64,000 nucleotides of DNA from Doris montereyensis. Its lineage: Eukaryota > Mollusca > Gastropoda > Nudibranchia > Dorididae. Shown here in pieces: positions 10,236 to 36,124 of the stretch. Under the pieces are notes generated by a model. That model did no database searches. It had not been told where the DNA came from and saw only the letters and a program-made list of their open reading frames with translations. The stretch's first letter is position 1; the number at the start of each line of letters is the position of its first letter. The position numbers and the translations under genes are program-made. The DNA is taken from positions 5,001 through 69,000 of the forward strand of contig JAXRKP010001114.1 in the NCBI GenBank assembly GCA_037039925.1. Reading direction: 5' to 3'.

Positions 10236-10916
10236 ATTTAGAAGTAGAATATTACCCATATCTGCTCCATTTAAATATGTACATATGTTGATTGTACCAA
10301 AGTTTTGTTCCTTCATTTACCTTTGTGCGTAAGCATCTGTGAAAAAACATGATGAGCTGATGCAATATGTAGGAACCAGAATTTGTAAAAAATGGGAACA
10401 CGTGTGTTCCATGCAAATAAAATATGTTAAGACACACATACCGGTATATCCATTCACATTCATAATATCAAACCTTTCTACATTCGCCATTCTTTTTAGG
10501 AATCATAATCTAATTTGAGAGCAGAGAAAAAATATTTCATGTCTCTGAATTCATGCACTCAAATTTGTCACTTTTTTTCCTTCTTTTTTGGTTTGATTAT
10601 GATTTAATTTAAAGGTGGAGAAAAAATTTCTTTTGTATCCGGGCTCATTCATCTAATCACATCAATAAGTGGAAAACCCCACTTTCCTTAAATTTGCCAT
10701 TTATAGTACATTATGATTAAATTTTGAGGTGGAGAAAAGGATCATTTTGTTCCCGAATTCATCTTAAATGATAAACAAGAATAAAAATGTGATAAAGAAA
10801 AAAAAGAAAAAGAAAAAGAAAGAGGATGCAAAAAAATTCCACCGCAAAGAAAAAAAAGAAAAAGACTTAGACATGATGCCCGATAAAATCTGACGCCACA
10901 AAGAGAAAAGGGTGTG
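10236..10916. other. AT-rich sequence with a diverged dispersed repeat
   Basis: Positions 10490-10770 hold two or three loosely similar blocks with TTGAGGTGGAGAAAA and ATTATGATTAAATTT, perhaps old tandem duplicates. A purine-rich AAAAAGAAAAAG tract lies at 10795-10865. No gene was seen. Confidence 0.5.
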
Positions 10917-11045
10917 CTTTGTTTGTTTCATCGGAATTTACCCTGCACACCATATGCGACGACGCAGTCTCAGGGTGAATTGAGAGGGAACAGTGTGTAA
11001 AAATGAAAGTGAAAGAGTGAGAGGAAATAAGAAGTGCCTGCTGTT
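10917..11045. repeat. Family C SINE copy
   Basis: It carries GTTTGTTTCATCGGAATTTA, a CTCAGGGTGAATTGAGAGG core and a GAAAGTGAAAGAGTGAGAGG end. The order matches the copies at 8.1-8.6 kb. Confidence 0.75.
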
Positions 11046-11160
11046 CATCATCTACACGATAAAAAGGTGTGAAAACGGAAGAAAGAGGATTGTGGTGGTG
11101 CCACTGGAATAAATTTGTCAGAAGAAGAAAAAGAACTACAACAAAAAAACAAAGAGAAAA

Positions 11161-11462
11161 TTGAAGGGGTCAGTTCAATAGTGTGCCTATGTCATCTTTC
11201 GTGAAAAACAAGACAGGGAGATAATCCTAGGGAATAAAAGGAAATCATGCTTCCAGAAAAGTATGAAAAACAAGACAGGGAGATAATCCTAGGAATAAAA
11301 GGAAATAATGCTTCCAGAAAAGTATGAAAATCATATGATGAAAACGCATCACATTTACAGCTGCTTGAAACTTGAAATTCCTAAAGTCAACAGTGCCAAA
11401 TTCCATGGTTTTTGACATTTGTCTCTTAATGATTTAGCACACAATGGAAATGACCCCTTCAA
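11161..11462. mobile_element. MITE with about 25-bp terminal inverted repeats, copy 1
   Basis: The left end TTGAAGGGGTCAGTTCAATA and the right end, read in reverse complement as TTGAAGGGGTCATTTCCATT, match apart from a few bases. The match continues inward with GTGTGC on both sides. An internal stretch of about 65 bases (GAAAAACAAGACAGGGAGAT onward) is tandemly duplicated at 11205-11330. A second copy lies at 20011-20241. No coding capacity was seen, which fits a non-autonomous DNA element. Confidence 0.8.
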
Positions 11463-13790
11463 TTTACTTCTAATGCTATTCATTCACTTTCATACAAGTG
11501 CAACACTGCAAAATTCTGAGTTTCCATTTTTGTGCCATCCTCAAAGGGTTTAGAATTTTAGTATATTTAATGTACATGCGAGGTAGATACCCTTTCCTTA
11601 TATTATAAATGCATTATCAATGAGGACATAAAACATATACAAGATGATAAGGAGAAGATTTCAATAGAGGGAAAACTGAAGGTGCAAAGTCTACAATGAA
11701 AGTAAGATGAAGATATGGGCTTGAGCATGTAAATGGAATCCATGTAAACGAATTTTAAAAAGGAAACAAAAGAAAGCTCTTAGTTCAACAGCAAAAAAAC
11801 CAACCTATACATCAGGATTGTTTTAGTTTACATAATGATTGTTTCAAATGAAATAAAATGCACACATCAATTATTCTATTCAAACTAAATGTGACCGTAT
11901 AAACACTAAAAATCACATCGATGAATGAAATCAAATGCAAAAACAAACAAAAAGAAAGAAAAACAACCCTATAAGTAAAATTTCATCGATTGAATCCATG
12001 TCAACGGTTAAAAACAAAGAACAATGTGATATTTCATATAAGGAGAACAAATTAATAAAAAGTAGGCCTAGATATACATGTCAAACTTAAAGCAACATGT
12101 TAAACATAAACAAAATATAATACAGTTAGTAGGCCTTCAGTGCATAAACGTGTATCAATCTTAAAGCTTAAAATAGTCTTTTAGTTCCGGTATAAACAGA
12201 ACCATCATTAAAAAATCTCTCCCAACTTAAAAGAGCACAAAATTCCAAGACTTACTTAAACATTACTGAAAACGCTGATAAACATTTGCACAGCAATAAT
12301 TCAATTAACAACCAGTACACATCGCTTCACGTATTGTTTTTTCTTTGTTAAACAAAAACAAACAGCAACAACAAGTAAATCAATATCTTAATTTTTTTTT
12401 TTATATTTCATGCATTATAATGTCTTTGTTCCTTGATGAAGAAATGGAAGTAAGACCCACAGCAATATTCTAGCTAAAAATCTGAGCATCTCCGTCACAA
12501 AATTCGCTTAGTTTGCATAGAGGCACTGTTAAAATGGAATAATAACGTATAATAAGCAACTTGTTTATGACATCTGGATTTCTTTGGATGCATTTATGAT
12601 TTAACTTCAACAAGGGTGACAAAAAAAAGTCAAAAACTTGTACAATTTTAATTTAAAAGTTGAAAATTGATCATAGACAAGAAAGTATAGTGCTCACCCT
12701 TCATACGATGGCTAGACATCAGGGTTTGCTCAATTGCAATTTACCTCGTCCACCCTGTGCAGTGATCTCATAGTGAGGATAGAAGTAGGACCTACCAGAG
12801 CGTCTACCAACCACACAGTCATTAGAACCATTCACAAGGATTGTCATCCCATACTTCCAATGCGTTAGCTTCTATACGTGTCATTCTTATGTACATGCAA
12901 CCAACATGATATTCTTAGTAGACCGAATCCCAATTGTCAACGTCCCAACTTTGCATTGACTTGTCTCAGAGACACAAATGATGGGTGAGAGACAATTCTA
13001 ATTTGTCTGGTTTTCTTATAATTTTAACAATAACATAATCAGAAGGATATATGCACAATAAAAGGATGGACTGTGTGTGTGTGTGTGGAGGGCGTGGGCG
13101 GAGGGGGTGCTAAAGCAAAGAGAGAAGATAACTGTTGCTTTATATTCTTGTCAGATGATAGTCCATTTAAAAAAACAAAAAACAAAGACAAACAAAAACA
13201 AAAACAAACAAAACCCACAAACCCTTTAGAAGTAGAGAATTAATATTCCTGCAATCAACTTCAAGAGATAATAATAGGTTTGATTGGAAAATAACTAAAT
13301 AGACAAGAGAACAAATGATAAAACAACAAAAGAAAATTATTTTAAAAAACAGTGATTACACAAGAGTATTTTCAAACCGATAATATGGCAAATGTGAAGA
13401 TGAACGGGTCACTGGTCAGAACAAAGCAGTCAGACAAGGATTCCAAGGAAGTGCATCGTATGCATTATGGGTAAAATTCATGCCAGCAGTGTACAAACTA
13501 ATACTTAAATACTCAGCTGGATTCAACGAGATCGCCCAGACTCACGCTAGGCTCTCATTGTATGAGATATTTCGCTTAAATACTAAGTCCGCAAGGAACC
13601 TCAATAATTACTATAAAGTCGAGAAAGTGCTTGATACTAGACTATATTCACGACATATCTCTGCCTTTTTATTTCTTTCCCATTTCACCAGCATCGGCCA
13701 TTTTGTGTTTAATTTTAAATGAAAGGTATTTTGCACTTTATGGGTTTTGATGTAGATGCTATTTCAATAAACCAGAATGAAGCAATAACA
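11463..13790. other. AT-rich intergenic sequence
   Basis: Contents seen are a deleted family C SINE copy at 12725-12815, a short GT run at 13070-13086, A-rich tracts near 12350 and 13170-13210, and no recognisable gene. The 80-residue ORF at 13480-13722 matches nothing I know and has no splice or promoter context. Confidence 0.6.
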
Positions 13791-13799
13791 CTAACACTA

Positions 13800-14810
13800 A
13801 TTGAAATGGAAGGCCCTACAGTCCAGCATGTTAGAGGTGTGAATGCTAACACTAATTGAAATGGAAGGCCCTACAGTACAGCAAGTTAGAGGTGTGAATG
13901 CTAGCACATAATGAAATGGAAGGCCCTACAGTACAGCAAGTTAGAGGTGTGAATGCTAACACTAACTGAAATGGAAGGCCCTACAGTACAGCAAGTTAGA
14001 GGTATGAATGCTAAAGCACATAATGAAATGGAAGGCCCTACAGAACATAATGAAATGGAAGGCCCTACAGTACAGCAAGTTAGAGGTATGAATGCTAGCA
14101 CATAATGAAATGGAAGGCCCTACAGAACATAATGAAATGGAAGCCCTACAGTACATAATGAAATGGAACAGTACATAATGAAATGGAAGGCCCTACAGTA
14201 CATAATGAAATGTACATAATGAAATGGGCCTTACAGCACATAATGAAATGGAAGGCCCTACAGCACATAATGAAATGGAAGGCCCTACAGCACATAATGA
14301 AATGGAAGGCCCTACAGCACATAATGAAATGGAAGGCCCTACAGCACATAATGAAATGGAAGGCCCTACAGTACATAATGAAATGGAAGGCCCTACAGTA
14401 CAGCAAGTTAGAAGTGTGAATGCTAGCATATAATGAAATGGAAGGCCCTACAATACATAATGAAATGGAAGGCCCTACAGTGGAAGGCCCTACAGTACAG
14501 CAAGTTAGAAGTGTGAATGCTAGCACATAATGAAATGGAAGGCCCTACAGAACATAATGAAATGGAAGGCCCTACAGTACAGCAAGTTAGAGGTGTGGAT
14601 GCTAGCACATAATGAAATGGAAGGCCCTACAGTACAGCAAGTTAGAGGTGTGAATGCTAGCACATAATGAAACCGAAGGCCCTACAGTGGAAGGCCCTAC
14701 AGCACAGCAAATTAGAGGTGTGAATGCTAGCACATAATGAAATGGAAGGCCCTACAGTGGAAGGCCCTACAGTACAGCGAGTTGGAGGTGTGAATGCTAG
14801 CACTACCACG
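13800..14810. repeat. Composite minisatellite of two interleaved units
   Basis: Unit A is 27 bp (ACATAATGAAATGGAAGG plus CCCTACAG). Unit B is about 30 bp (AGCAAGTTAGAGGTGTGAAT plus GCTAGC). They alternate irregularly, with a pure A run at 14230-14395. Unit A has 27 bases, so frames stay open across it on both strands, which produces several long artificial ORFs. Confidence 0.92.
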
Positions 14811-15319
14811 GCAGAGAAGAAAATGAACAACAGAGAGAAAAATTAATCTAGCCCCAGGCCTTTGAATTTTCATGAGGTTGTGCCAGTCACTAAAATTGTA
14901 GAAGTGGATGTAGAAGTGTATTGGATCAGACAATAGCACAAGCGTGGTGCTAAGCCATTTTTCGATTGCATCTGTCTGCGTTTCTGGCCCAAAAATGAAA
15001 TTTGTGTTTTACAAAAGAAAAGGAAATTTAAGTTTTCACTTTCGCAATCTGAAGCAGTCGTGTCTACGAAAAAAAACCAACTCTAGGTATTCTAAACCAG
15101 GTTAAAACACTGACAATTAATTACTGGATAACACAATGCTCTGTAAATGTTAACAATACATGCTCATACTAATGCACATCTCATAATATCATAATATATC
15201 ATATTAAAAAAATATAATACTTGTATCAAATGAAAAAGGGTAGGGAGGAGTGGGGAGGTGGAATAAGTTACTGTCGTGATAATATCTTGAAGGTGAAATG
15301 GATACAAGCACTAGCTTGG

Positions 15320-15440
15320 GAGAGAAAAAAACCTGAGTAAGACTAGCGTCCTGGCCAGGGGGTGAATATTATCATCTGTTTTGCTTCACTGTTGAAACTG
15401 GGATAAGCTTCAGCTCTATGGCCTTGAAGGAACTTATTTT
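15320..15440 (+). repeat. Family A SINE, 3' part only
   Basis: The stretch reads ACTAGCGTCCTGGCCAGGGG, ATTATCATCTGTTTTGCTTC and CTCTATGGCCTTGAAGGAAC. These are in the order of the 3' half of the full SINE at 22311-22598. The tRNA-like head is missing. Confidence 0.75.
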
Positions 15441-15689
15441 GACCTTCACACCTCTTCTATATTAATGCATGCCTAATCCATGTCAAGATATTTAGTATTC
15501 TATTGTGCACCTGTTTAAGGCTAATACAAAATGTCTTTGTCCTATATTATATTACCTCTGTCAAGATCAAGTCAAAATAAAGATTTTTTTTTAAAGTATG
15601 GAAATTGGTAAAAAACAAAAACAATAAACAAGATGGGGATGGACATTTCGTTGCAGAAACTTAACGAAGAAACCCCAGAAAAAGCCTTG

Positions 15690-15800
15690 TTCGTTACTTG
15701 TTTTATTTCATCGCAAGTTACTTTATCCATCACATCAATGATCTGGGGATAATTTAAAGAAGACAGCAAGACGAAAGACGGTGAAAGAGAATAAATGCAT
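15690..15800. repeat. Family C SINE, diverged copy
   Basis: It carries TTGTTTTATTTCATCGCAAG, ATGATCTGGGGATAATTTAA and GACAGCAAGACGAAAGACGG, in the order of the other family C copies. Confidence 0.6.
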
Positions 15801-17115
15801 GAAATAAGATAAAAACAAGTAAACATCAGTGAAAAAAAGAAAAAGATCACTGTTGAATTACTTGTATGATGTAATTGCTTTGCTGTAATTTTTTTTTAAC
15901 TGAGACATGCTACAAAATACTTTTTGCTCACACTTTAATATGTATCACGCATACATCTTTTTATAAAACTTTACTTTCAGGAAAGCAAAAATTTGTTTTT
16001 ATGGAGAAAATAAAACAAATATTTAAAAACTCCTGACAGCCCACGTGACTCAACTTCTAAGACATGCCACTCACAGGGTTGGGGGATGTCTTTTTGTTGT
16101 TGTCATGGAGAAATAATCCAGGGTTGTTGTTTTTTTTTGTCTTTGTGTCATGGAGAAATAACTCAGGAGGTTTTTTTTTTTTGCTCTTTTGTTGTTGTTT
16201 AACACGTCCTTTCCAATCAAACTACTTCCACGTCTAGGGTGTTTTATAAAATGTAAGCTTGGGCCAAAGATCGGAGGGTTGCCCTTTTACTGTTTTTAGT
16301 GGGCATGTTTATAGGTATATACGACTAGATCTATATATAAATGACATGGAATTGAATCTCATAACGCATCATATTTTTATGTCATAACCGAAAATCTTAT
16401 ATATTTGCATTCTGGTTCAAAGTGATGGCTAGAGTTGCATGGGGCTGTTCATTTTCATTGATTCAAAAGGTTGAAAATATGTTTATTTCATTTGTAAGCC
16501 GTATCTATGAACAAAAGAGCACAAAAAGAAAAGGTCATGATTTTTTTATATGTTTACGAACAGGAAACAAACTGCTAAAGACATACTTGAATCAAAAACT
16601 AAATGCAGAATTGAAGCGCAGAAAATCTATTAGATTTAAATTTAGCGGCTCATCATGACCGAAAGTAAAAAAAAGACAGAAAGAAAGTCTCTGACTAACA
16701 GAAACACAACGACAATAAGACAAAATAAACAAAAACAGACAGACATGTAGCCAAGTTCAAGCCTTTCGTTAATGTCAGCAGAACATCGTGTTGTTGTAGA
16801 CAAAGAATTAAGATTTGGATCTCTGACCTAGAACCTGCCCTGCCCCCACAAGAGGTGGGCTTCTCAGCTAGCATAATTAACTACTAGAACAAACATATCT
16901 AAAAATGACTATTGCATTAAAACTGCACCCACAATGGAGGAAATGTGCTTTAAGGAATCGTGTTATCAATGAGAACTGAGTGTCCTGAGAAATAAAACGG
17001 ATAAATGGACTGATTTTTTTTCTATTAAGCTCTCAGTTTGATGATGACACTGCAATTACCCGTTAGACCCAAGAACCATAGGAGTACGTACAAATACAAT
17101 CAACATCAATAACTA
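15801..17115. other. Sequence downstream of the transporter gene
   Basis: No gene was recognised. A duplicated stretch of about 55 bases with GTTGTTGTCATGGAGAAATA and a following poly-T lies at 16080-16185. An isolated 78-residue ORF at 16422-16658 matches no family I know. The 3' untranslated region of the transporter would lie at the right end. Confidence 0.5.
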
Positions 17116-31559
<14,444 letters not shown>

Positions 31560-31724
31560 GATTCCTGCTGTCCTGGAAAGGAAGGAAAAAACAACAACAA
31601 AAGAATGACTTTACTTTTATCATAAATAGAAAAGTAAAAGACAACATGAAATGCCCAATGAAATGAACACACACATGATAAACAACAGATAAAATAAACA
31701 AAAGTAAGTTCTGTCAAGGATGCT

Positions 31725-31935
31725 ATGATGTGATGCACGTTTTTATTCCCATGCTAGTGCTTGTTGCCACCCATTTTTTACCTGAGCCCAGTAGGAAAAA
31801 TACGAGAGTTAGAAGCGTTTTTTTCCCCCAGAGGAACATAACATCGGACCCAGTCTTACTGGGCTTTGGAACTTCGAAACCACATGATCCCAAGTCTGGC
31901 TGCCTAAACACTCGCCCACCGATGCAACACTGACA
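31725..31935 (-). repeat. Family A SINE, 5' two-thirds
   Basis: In reverse complement it has the head with TGGGCGAGTGTTTAGGCAGC, GGGATCATGTGGTTTCGAAG and AGTAAGACTGGGTCCGATGT, then the CTAGCATGGG region, and stops before the tail. It lies upstream of transporter exon 1. Confidence 0.72.
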
Positions 31936-32059
31936 TTAGATGTATATATAAATGAGCAGATAATAAAAAAGGATTTCAAAAGTACCTTTCAAGATTAAAA
32001 TACCATAAAAAAAATCCTGCGCAAGGTTTTGAACCAGTATACCTTGTCGTGATAATAAT

Positions 32060-32405
32060 CTGACATCACTACCAATTGTGACACAACTAATCTGACAACA
32101 CTGTAAACCAATTGTGAAACAACTAATCTGACAACACTCAGACCAATTGTGACACAACTAATCTGACAACACTGTAGACCAATTGTGACACAACTAATCT
32201 GACAACACTGTAGACCAATTGTGACACAACCAATCTGACAACACTGTAGACCAATTGTGACAACTAATATGACAACGCTGTAGACCAATTGTGACACAAC
32301 CAATCTGACAACGATGTAGACCAATTGTGACACAACTAATCTGACAACACTGTAGACCAATTGTGACGCAACTAATCTGACAACACTACCAATTGTGATA
32401 CTCAC
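32060..32405. repeat. 36-bp minisatellite
   Basis: About nine units carry CTGACAACACTGTAGACCAA then TTGTGACACAACTAAT. The 36-bp period gives false repeat ORFs on the minus strand. Confidence 0.92.
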
Positions 32406-32753
32406 AAAGATGGGCAAACAATGAAGTGTACATTAATTCAACATCACTTTGTCAGATATTTTCTCAAACAAAAAAATGGTTACTCTTAGTGGCTTATCAA
32501 CAGAGCCTTTGGCGAACAAAGATCGACCAACTCATAATTATACATAAACTATATTATTCTTTTCTTCTTTTTTTGTGTGTGGAGACTAGCAATCAGATCT
32601 TTAACGCCTACTGTGGATGAATTAAAGGATAGTATATGCTACTTTGATCCTTTTCACTTCAAATTCCATTTCTTTCTTCTACTATTATACTAGCAGAGTA
32701 CCTGGATCTGACTTCGATGGCCGAGCTAAAAAAACAATCGAAGTGGCATAGGA

Positions 32754-33014
32754 TTGGATGTCACGAAGGTCGGTCTTAACCAAAGCCCCCTATTGAGCAG
32801 CGCAGAATCAAAGTTCCAGCCTCCATCCATTGGAAGTGGGGTAGACATGGCGCGTGGTGACGCCTCTCACCCTCTCATCGCCGTCACCGACTCAGTGGAT
32901 GACGTGAGTGGTGCAGCAGTGCACGCATTCGCATTTGGCCTAGATCTAGATGGAGACACCCACGTGATTACATTGGGTCGAACCATTGTAAGTCAGGTCA
33001 GTGGAATAAAATAA
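32754..33014 (+). other. Unassigned GC-rich ORF of 86 residues
   Basis: The local base composition is clearly higher in G+C than both flanks, and the frame reads DASHPLIAVTDSVDDVSGAA then FGLDLDGDTHVITLGRTI. I do not recognise a family. It could be a fragment of a repetitive element or an isolated exon. No clear splice acceptor was seen. Confidence 0.25.
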
Positions 33015-33215
33015 TTATGTTGAATTTATGATGATTCACAAAGTGAGTGCCGACAATTTACCAAACACAGTAATATGAATTTATATGCCTAAAACCTTCC
33101 CCGGTTTGATCACATTGTCAGTGCCAAATATGAGCTCTGTCCGCTCAGAAGATTAGCGGCAACACACACACAGAAAGTGAATTATATAGATAGAGATATA
33201 TATATTATAACATTG

Positions 33216-33221
<6 letters not shown>

Positions 33222-33254
<33 letters not shown>

Positions 33255-33467
33255 TTTTCCTCCCATGTCTACACCACTCTCCATGTCTCAATATTTTCTT
33301 TCACTCATCCCTTCACATTTTTCCATCCTTTCCAGGGGCAGTTTTAGGATATTTGAAATATTATCTTAGTCGTGCATTTCCTGGCTTCATTTCTCTTTTT
33401 ATATCTTTTTTGTATTCTGACCTGATGAAGAAGAAACTTCCCAAAAATTTGGGAGGTGGGGATGTCT

Positions 33468-33530
<63 letters not shown>
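33222..33530. repeat. Two (TA)n microsatellites
   Basis: TA runs lie at 33222-33252 and 33470-33530. Between them is unique sequence containing CCTGATGAAGAAGAAACTTC, a phrase that looks like part of a dispersed repeat. Confidence 0.9.
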
Positions 33531-33535
<5 letters not shown>

Positions 33536-33899
33536 TATATGATAATCTACAAGTGTTGTTATTAAAGATGATTTACTAAGAATGGCTTTTATGATTTCCT
33601 TCTATTTAAATTGAAATACACAATACTGACTTTTTAATGTAAACAGTCAAACAGTTTGGGAAATGAAGCTGGAATGGACTTGCCCAACTCTCATCTATAT
33701 TATAGACAATGTTATGTGTGCTCAATATAAGTGTGTAGTGGATACGTTGTTGTATCATAAGTAGTGAGATAAAAAATTATCTGTCATGTAAGATAACCCA
33801 GTTTTCTCTTTTAGAAGGGATAGAATTTGAGTGTAAAGGTGTTGCAAGATTCATATAGATATTTCAGCCTCTTCATTCCTGTCATTACTTTCAAGTGTT

Positions 33900-35420
33900 G
33901 TATTTAATTACTGACAGGTTTCTTTTTTTAAATTACTGACAAGTTACAGAATCACTGTCAAGTGTCATTGTATATAAAAATTTCTGTCACATTTCACGGT
34001 ATTATTAGTATTAAATTAATTTCAAGTTTCAATGTATTATTAGTATTAAATTGCTGTCAAGTTTCATTGTATTATTAGTATTGAATTGCTGTTAAATTTC
34101 ATTGTTTTATTAGTATTAAATTAATGTCAAATGTCATTGTATTTAATTTCTGTCAAGTTTCATTGTATTATTAGTAGTAAATTACTGTCAACTTTCACTG
34201 TATTTATTAGTATTAAATTGCTGTCAAGTTTCATTGTATTATTAGTATTAAATTAATGTAAGTTTCATTGTATACTATCAGTATTTAATTTCTGTCAAGT
34301 TTCACTGTATTATTAGTATTAAATTGCTGTCAAGTTTCATTGTTTTATAAATTATTATTAAATCGCTGTCAAGTTTCATTGCATTATTAATATTAAATTG
34401 CTGTCAAGAGTCATTGTATTATTATTAGTATTAAATTAATGTCAAGTTTCATTGTATTATTAGTAGTATTAAATTACTGTCAAGTTTCACTGTATTATTA
34501 GTATTAAATTACTGTCAAGTTTCACTGTATTATTAGTATTAAATTACTGTCAAGCTTCACTGCATTATTAGTATTTCATTTCTGTCAAATTTCACTGTAT
34601 TATTAGTATTAAATTGCTGTCAAGTTTCATTGTATTATTAGTATTAAATTACTGTCAACTTTCACTGTATTATTAAAATTAAATTGCTGTCAAGTTTCAT
34701 TGTATTATTATTAGTATTAAATTAATGGCAAGTTTCATTGTATCATTATTAGTATTAAATTAATGTCAAGTTTCATTGTATTATTATTAGTATTAAATTA
34801 CTGTCAAGTTTCACTGTATTGTTAGTATTAAATTACTGTCAAGTTTCACTGTATCATTAGTATTAAATTACTGTCAAGTTTCACGGTATTATTAGTATTA
34901 AATTACAGTTGTTTCACTGTATTATTAGTATTTAATTGCTGTCAGTTTCATTGTATTATCAATATTAAATTACTGTCGATTCGCTGTATTATTAGTATTA
35001 AATTACTGTCAAGTTTCATTGCATTATTTGTATTAAGTAATGTGTTTCATTGTATTATAGTATTAGATTGCTGTCAAGTTTCATTGTATTATTAGTATTA
35101 AATTACTGTCAAGTTTCATTGTATTATTAGTATTAAATTACTGTCAAGCTTAACTGTATTAATTATTAGTATGAAATTACTGTCAAGTTTCATTACACTT
35201 GTATCATTAATAATAAATTACTGTCAAGTTTCACTGTATTATAATATTAGTATTAAATTGTCAAATTTCACTGTATTATTAGTATTAAATTACTGTCAAG
35301 TTTCATTGTATATTTAATTACTGTGAATTTCTAGTGTATTTAATTACTGTCAAGTTTCAGTGTATTATTAATATTAAATTACTGTCAAGTTTCACTGTAT
35401 TATTAGTAGAATATAGCTCT
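33900..35420. repeat. 1.5-kb minisatellite, unit about 35-38 bp
   Basis: Roughly 40 imperfect units carry TACTGTCAAGTTTCACTGTA then TTATTAGTATTAAAT. Unit length varies through small deletions and added TTA triplets. Confidence 0.95.
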
Positions 35421-35607
35421 AGAATCTTTTTATATTTATTCTTGGTAGGATCGGGGTACCAATTTTTTTCCGCTGTTAACTTTAATTTTAAAAAAAATAA
35501 AGACTTATCAAACCATCTTTCCATATTATTCTAGCGCATTTCAATTGACAGAAATAATTTTTTAGACACAATAATCCATAGAGAAATACCGAGTCCAACC
35601 TAGAGCC

Positions 35608-35907
35608 TTAACACAGTGGCCATCTTCTTTCTTTGTCACTGATTTCACTGTCGGCAAGATCAAATTTAGGATTTTTTCCTATGAGACTGCCTAGCAACAA
35701 AGCACTTGCTATGAATGCATTTCCCCGAAGACCTACGCTTGCCTTGGATGATGGGATTGGGGGTTCACGAGCTTTCTTGGGTACGATCGGTGGCCGCCAG
35801 GGGTTGTGGGGGTCGAAATTCACGGAGAGCTTACACCCATTATAATCTGAAACTGACTGAATCAATTGATATGTGTAGACAAAAGTCAATAATACGCATG
35901 AATGCAA
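35608..35907 (-). other. Unassigned 99-residue ORF
   Basis: The minus-strand frame reads SVNFDPHNPWRPPIVPKKAR, ASVGLRGNAFIASALLLGSL and DLADSEISDKERRWPLC. It is non-repetitive and relatively GC-rich between a minisatellite and a hairpin-rich region. I recognise no family. It could be an upstream exon or part of a DNA transposon. Confidence 0.25.
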
Positions 35908-35932
35908 AGATCTAAACGGTAAGGAAAAAGAA

Positions 35933-35963
35933 GGGTCCGAATAACCAAAGTGTATTCGGACCC
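35933..35963. repeat. Perfect 11-bp inverted repeat (hairpin) in a cluster of related motifs
   Basis: GGGTCCGAATA and its exact reverse complement TATTCGGACCC flank a 9-base loop. Related phrases recur in direct orientation at about 36004, 36076 and 36107 (GTCCGAATAACC or GTCCGAATAATC). Confidence 0.85.
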
Positions 35964-36124
35964 TGGGTCCGGAGGAACGAACGAAGGCTGAGAAAGTAGA
36001 GTGCGTCCGAATAACCCTTTTTGGCTATTGGGACCTGAGGTAGAGATCGCCACAAGAGCAGAAGCCAGCAGGCCGGGTCCGAATAACCATTTTTGTCTAT
36101 TGGGCACCGGGTCCGAATAATCAC

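Noticed and set aside
13901..14608. Several overlapping repeat-protein ORFs on both strands
   Set aside because: They are translations of a 27-bp minisatellite whose unit is a multiple of three; no start, splice or domain context supports a gene.
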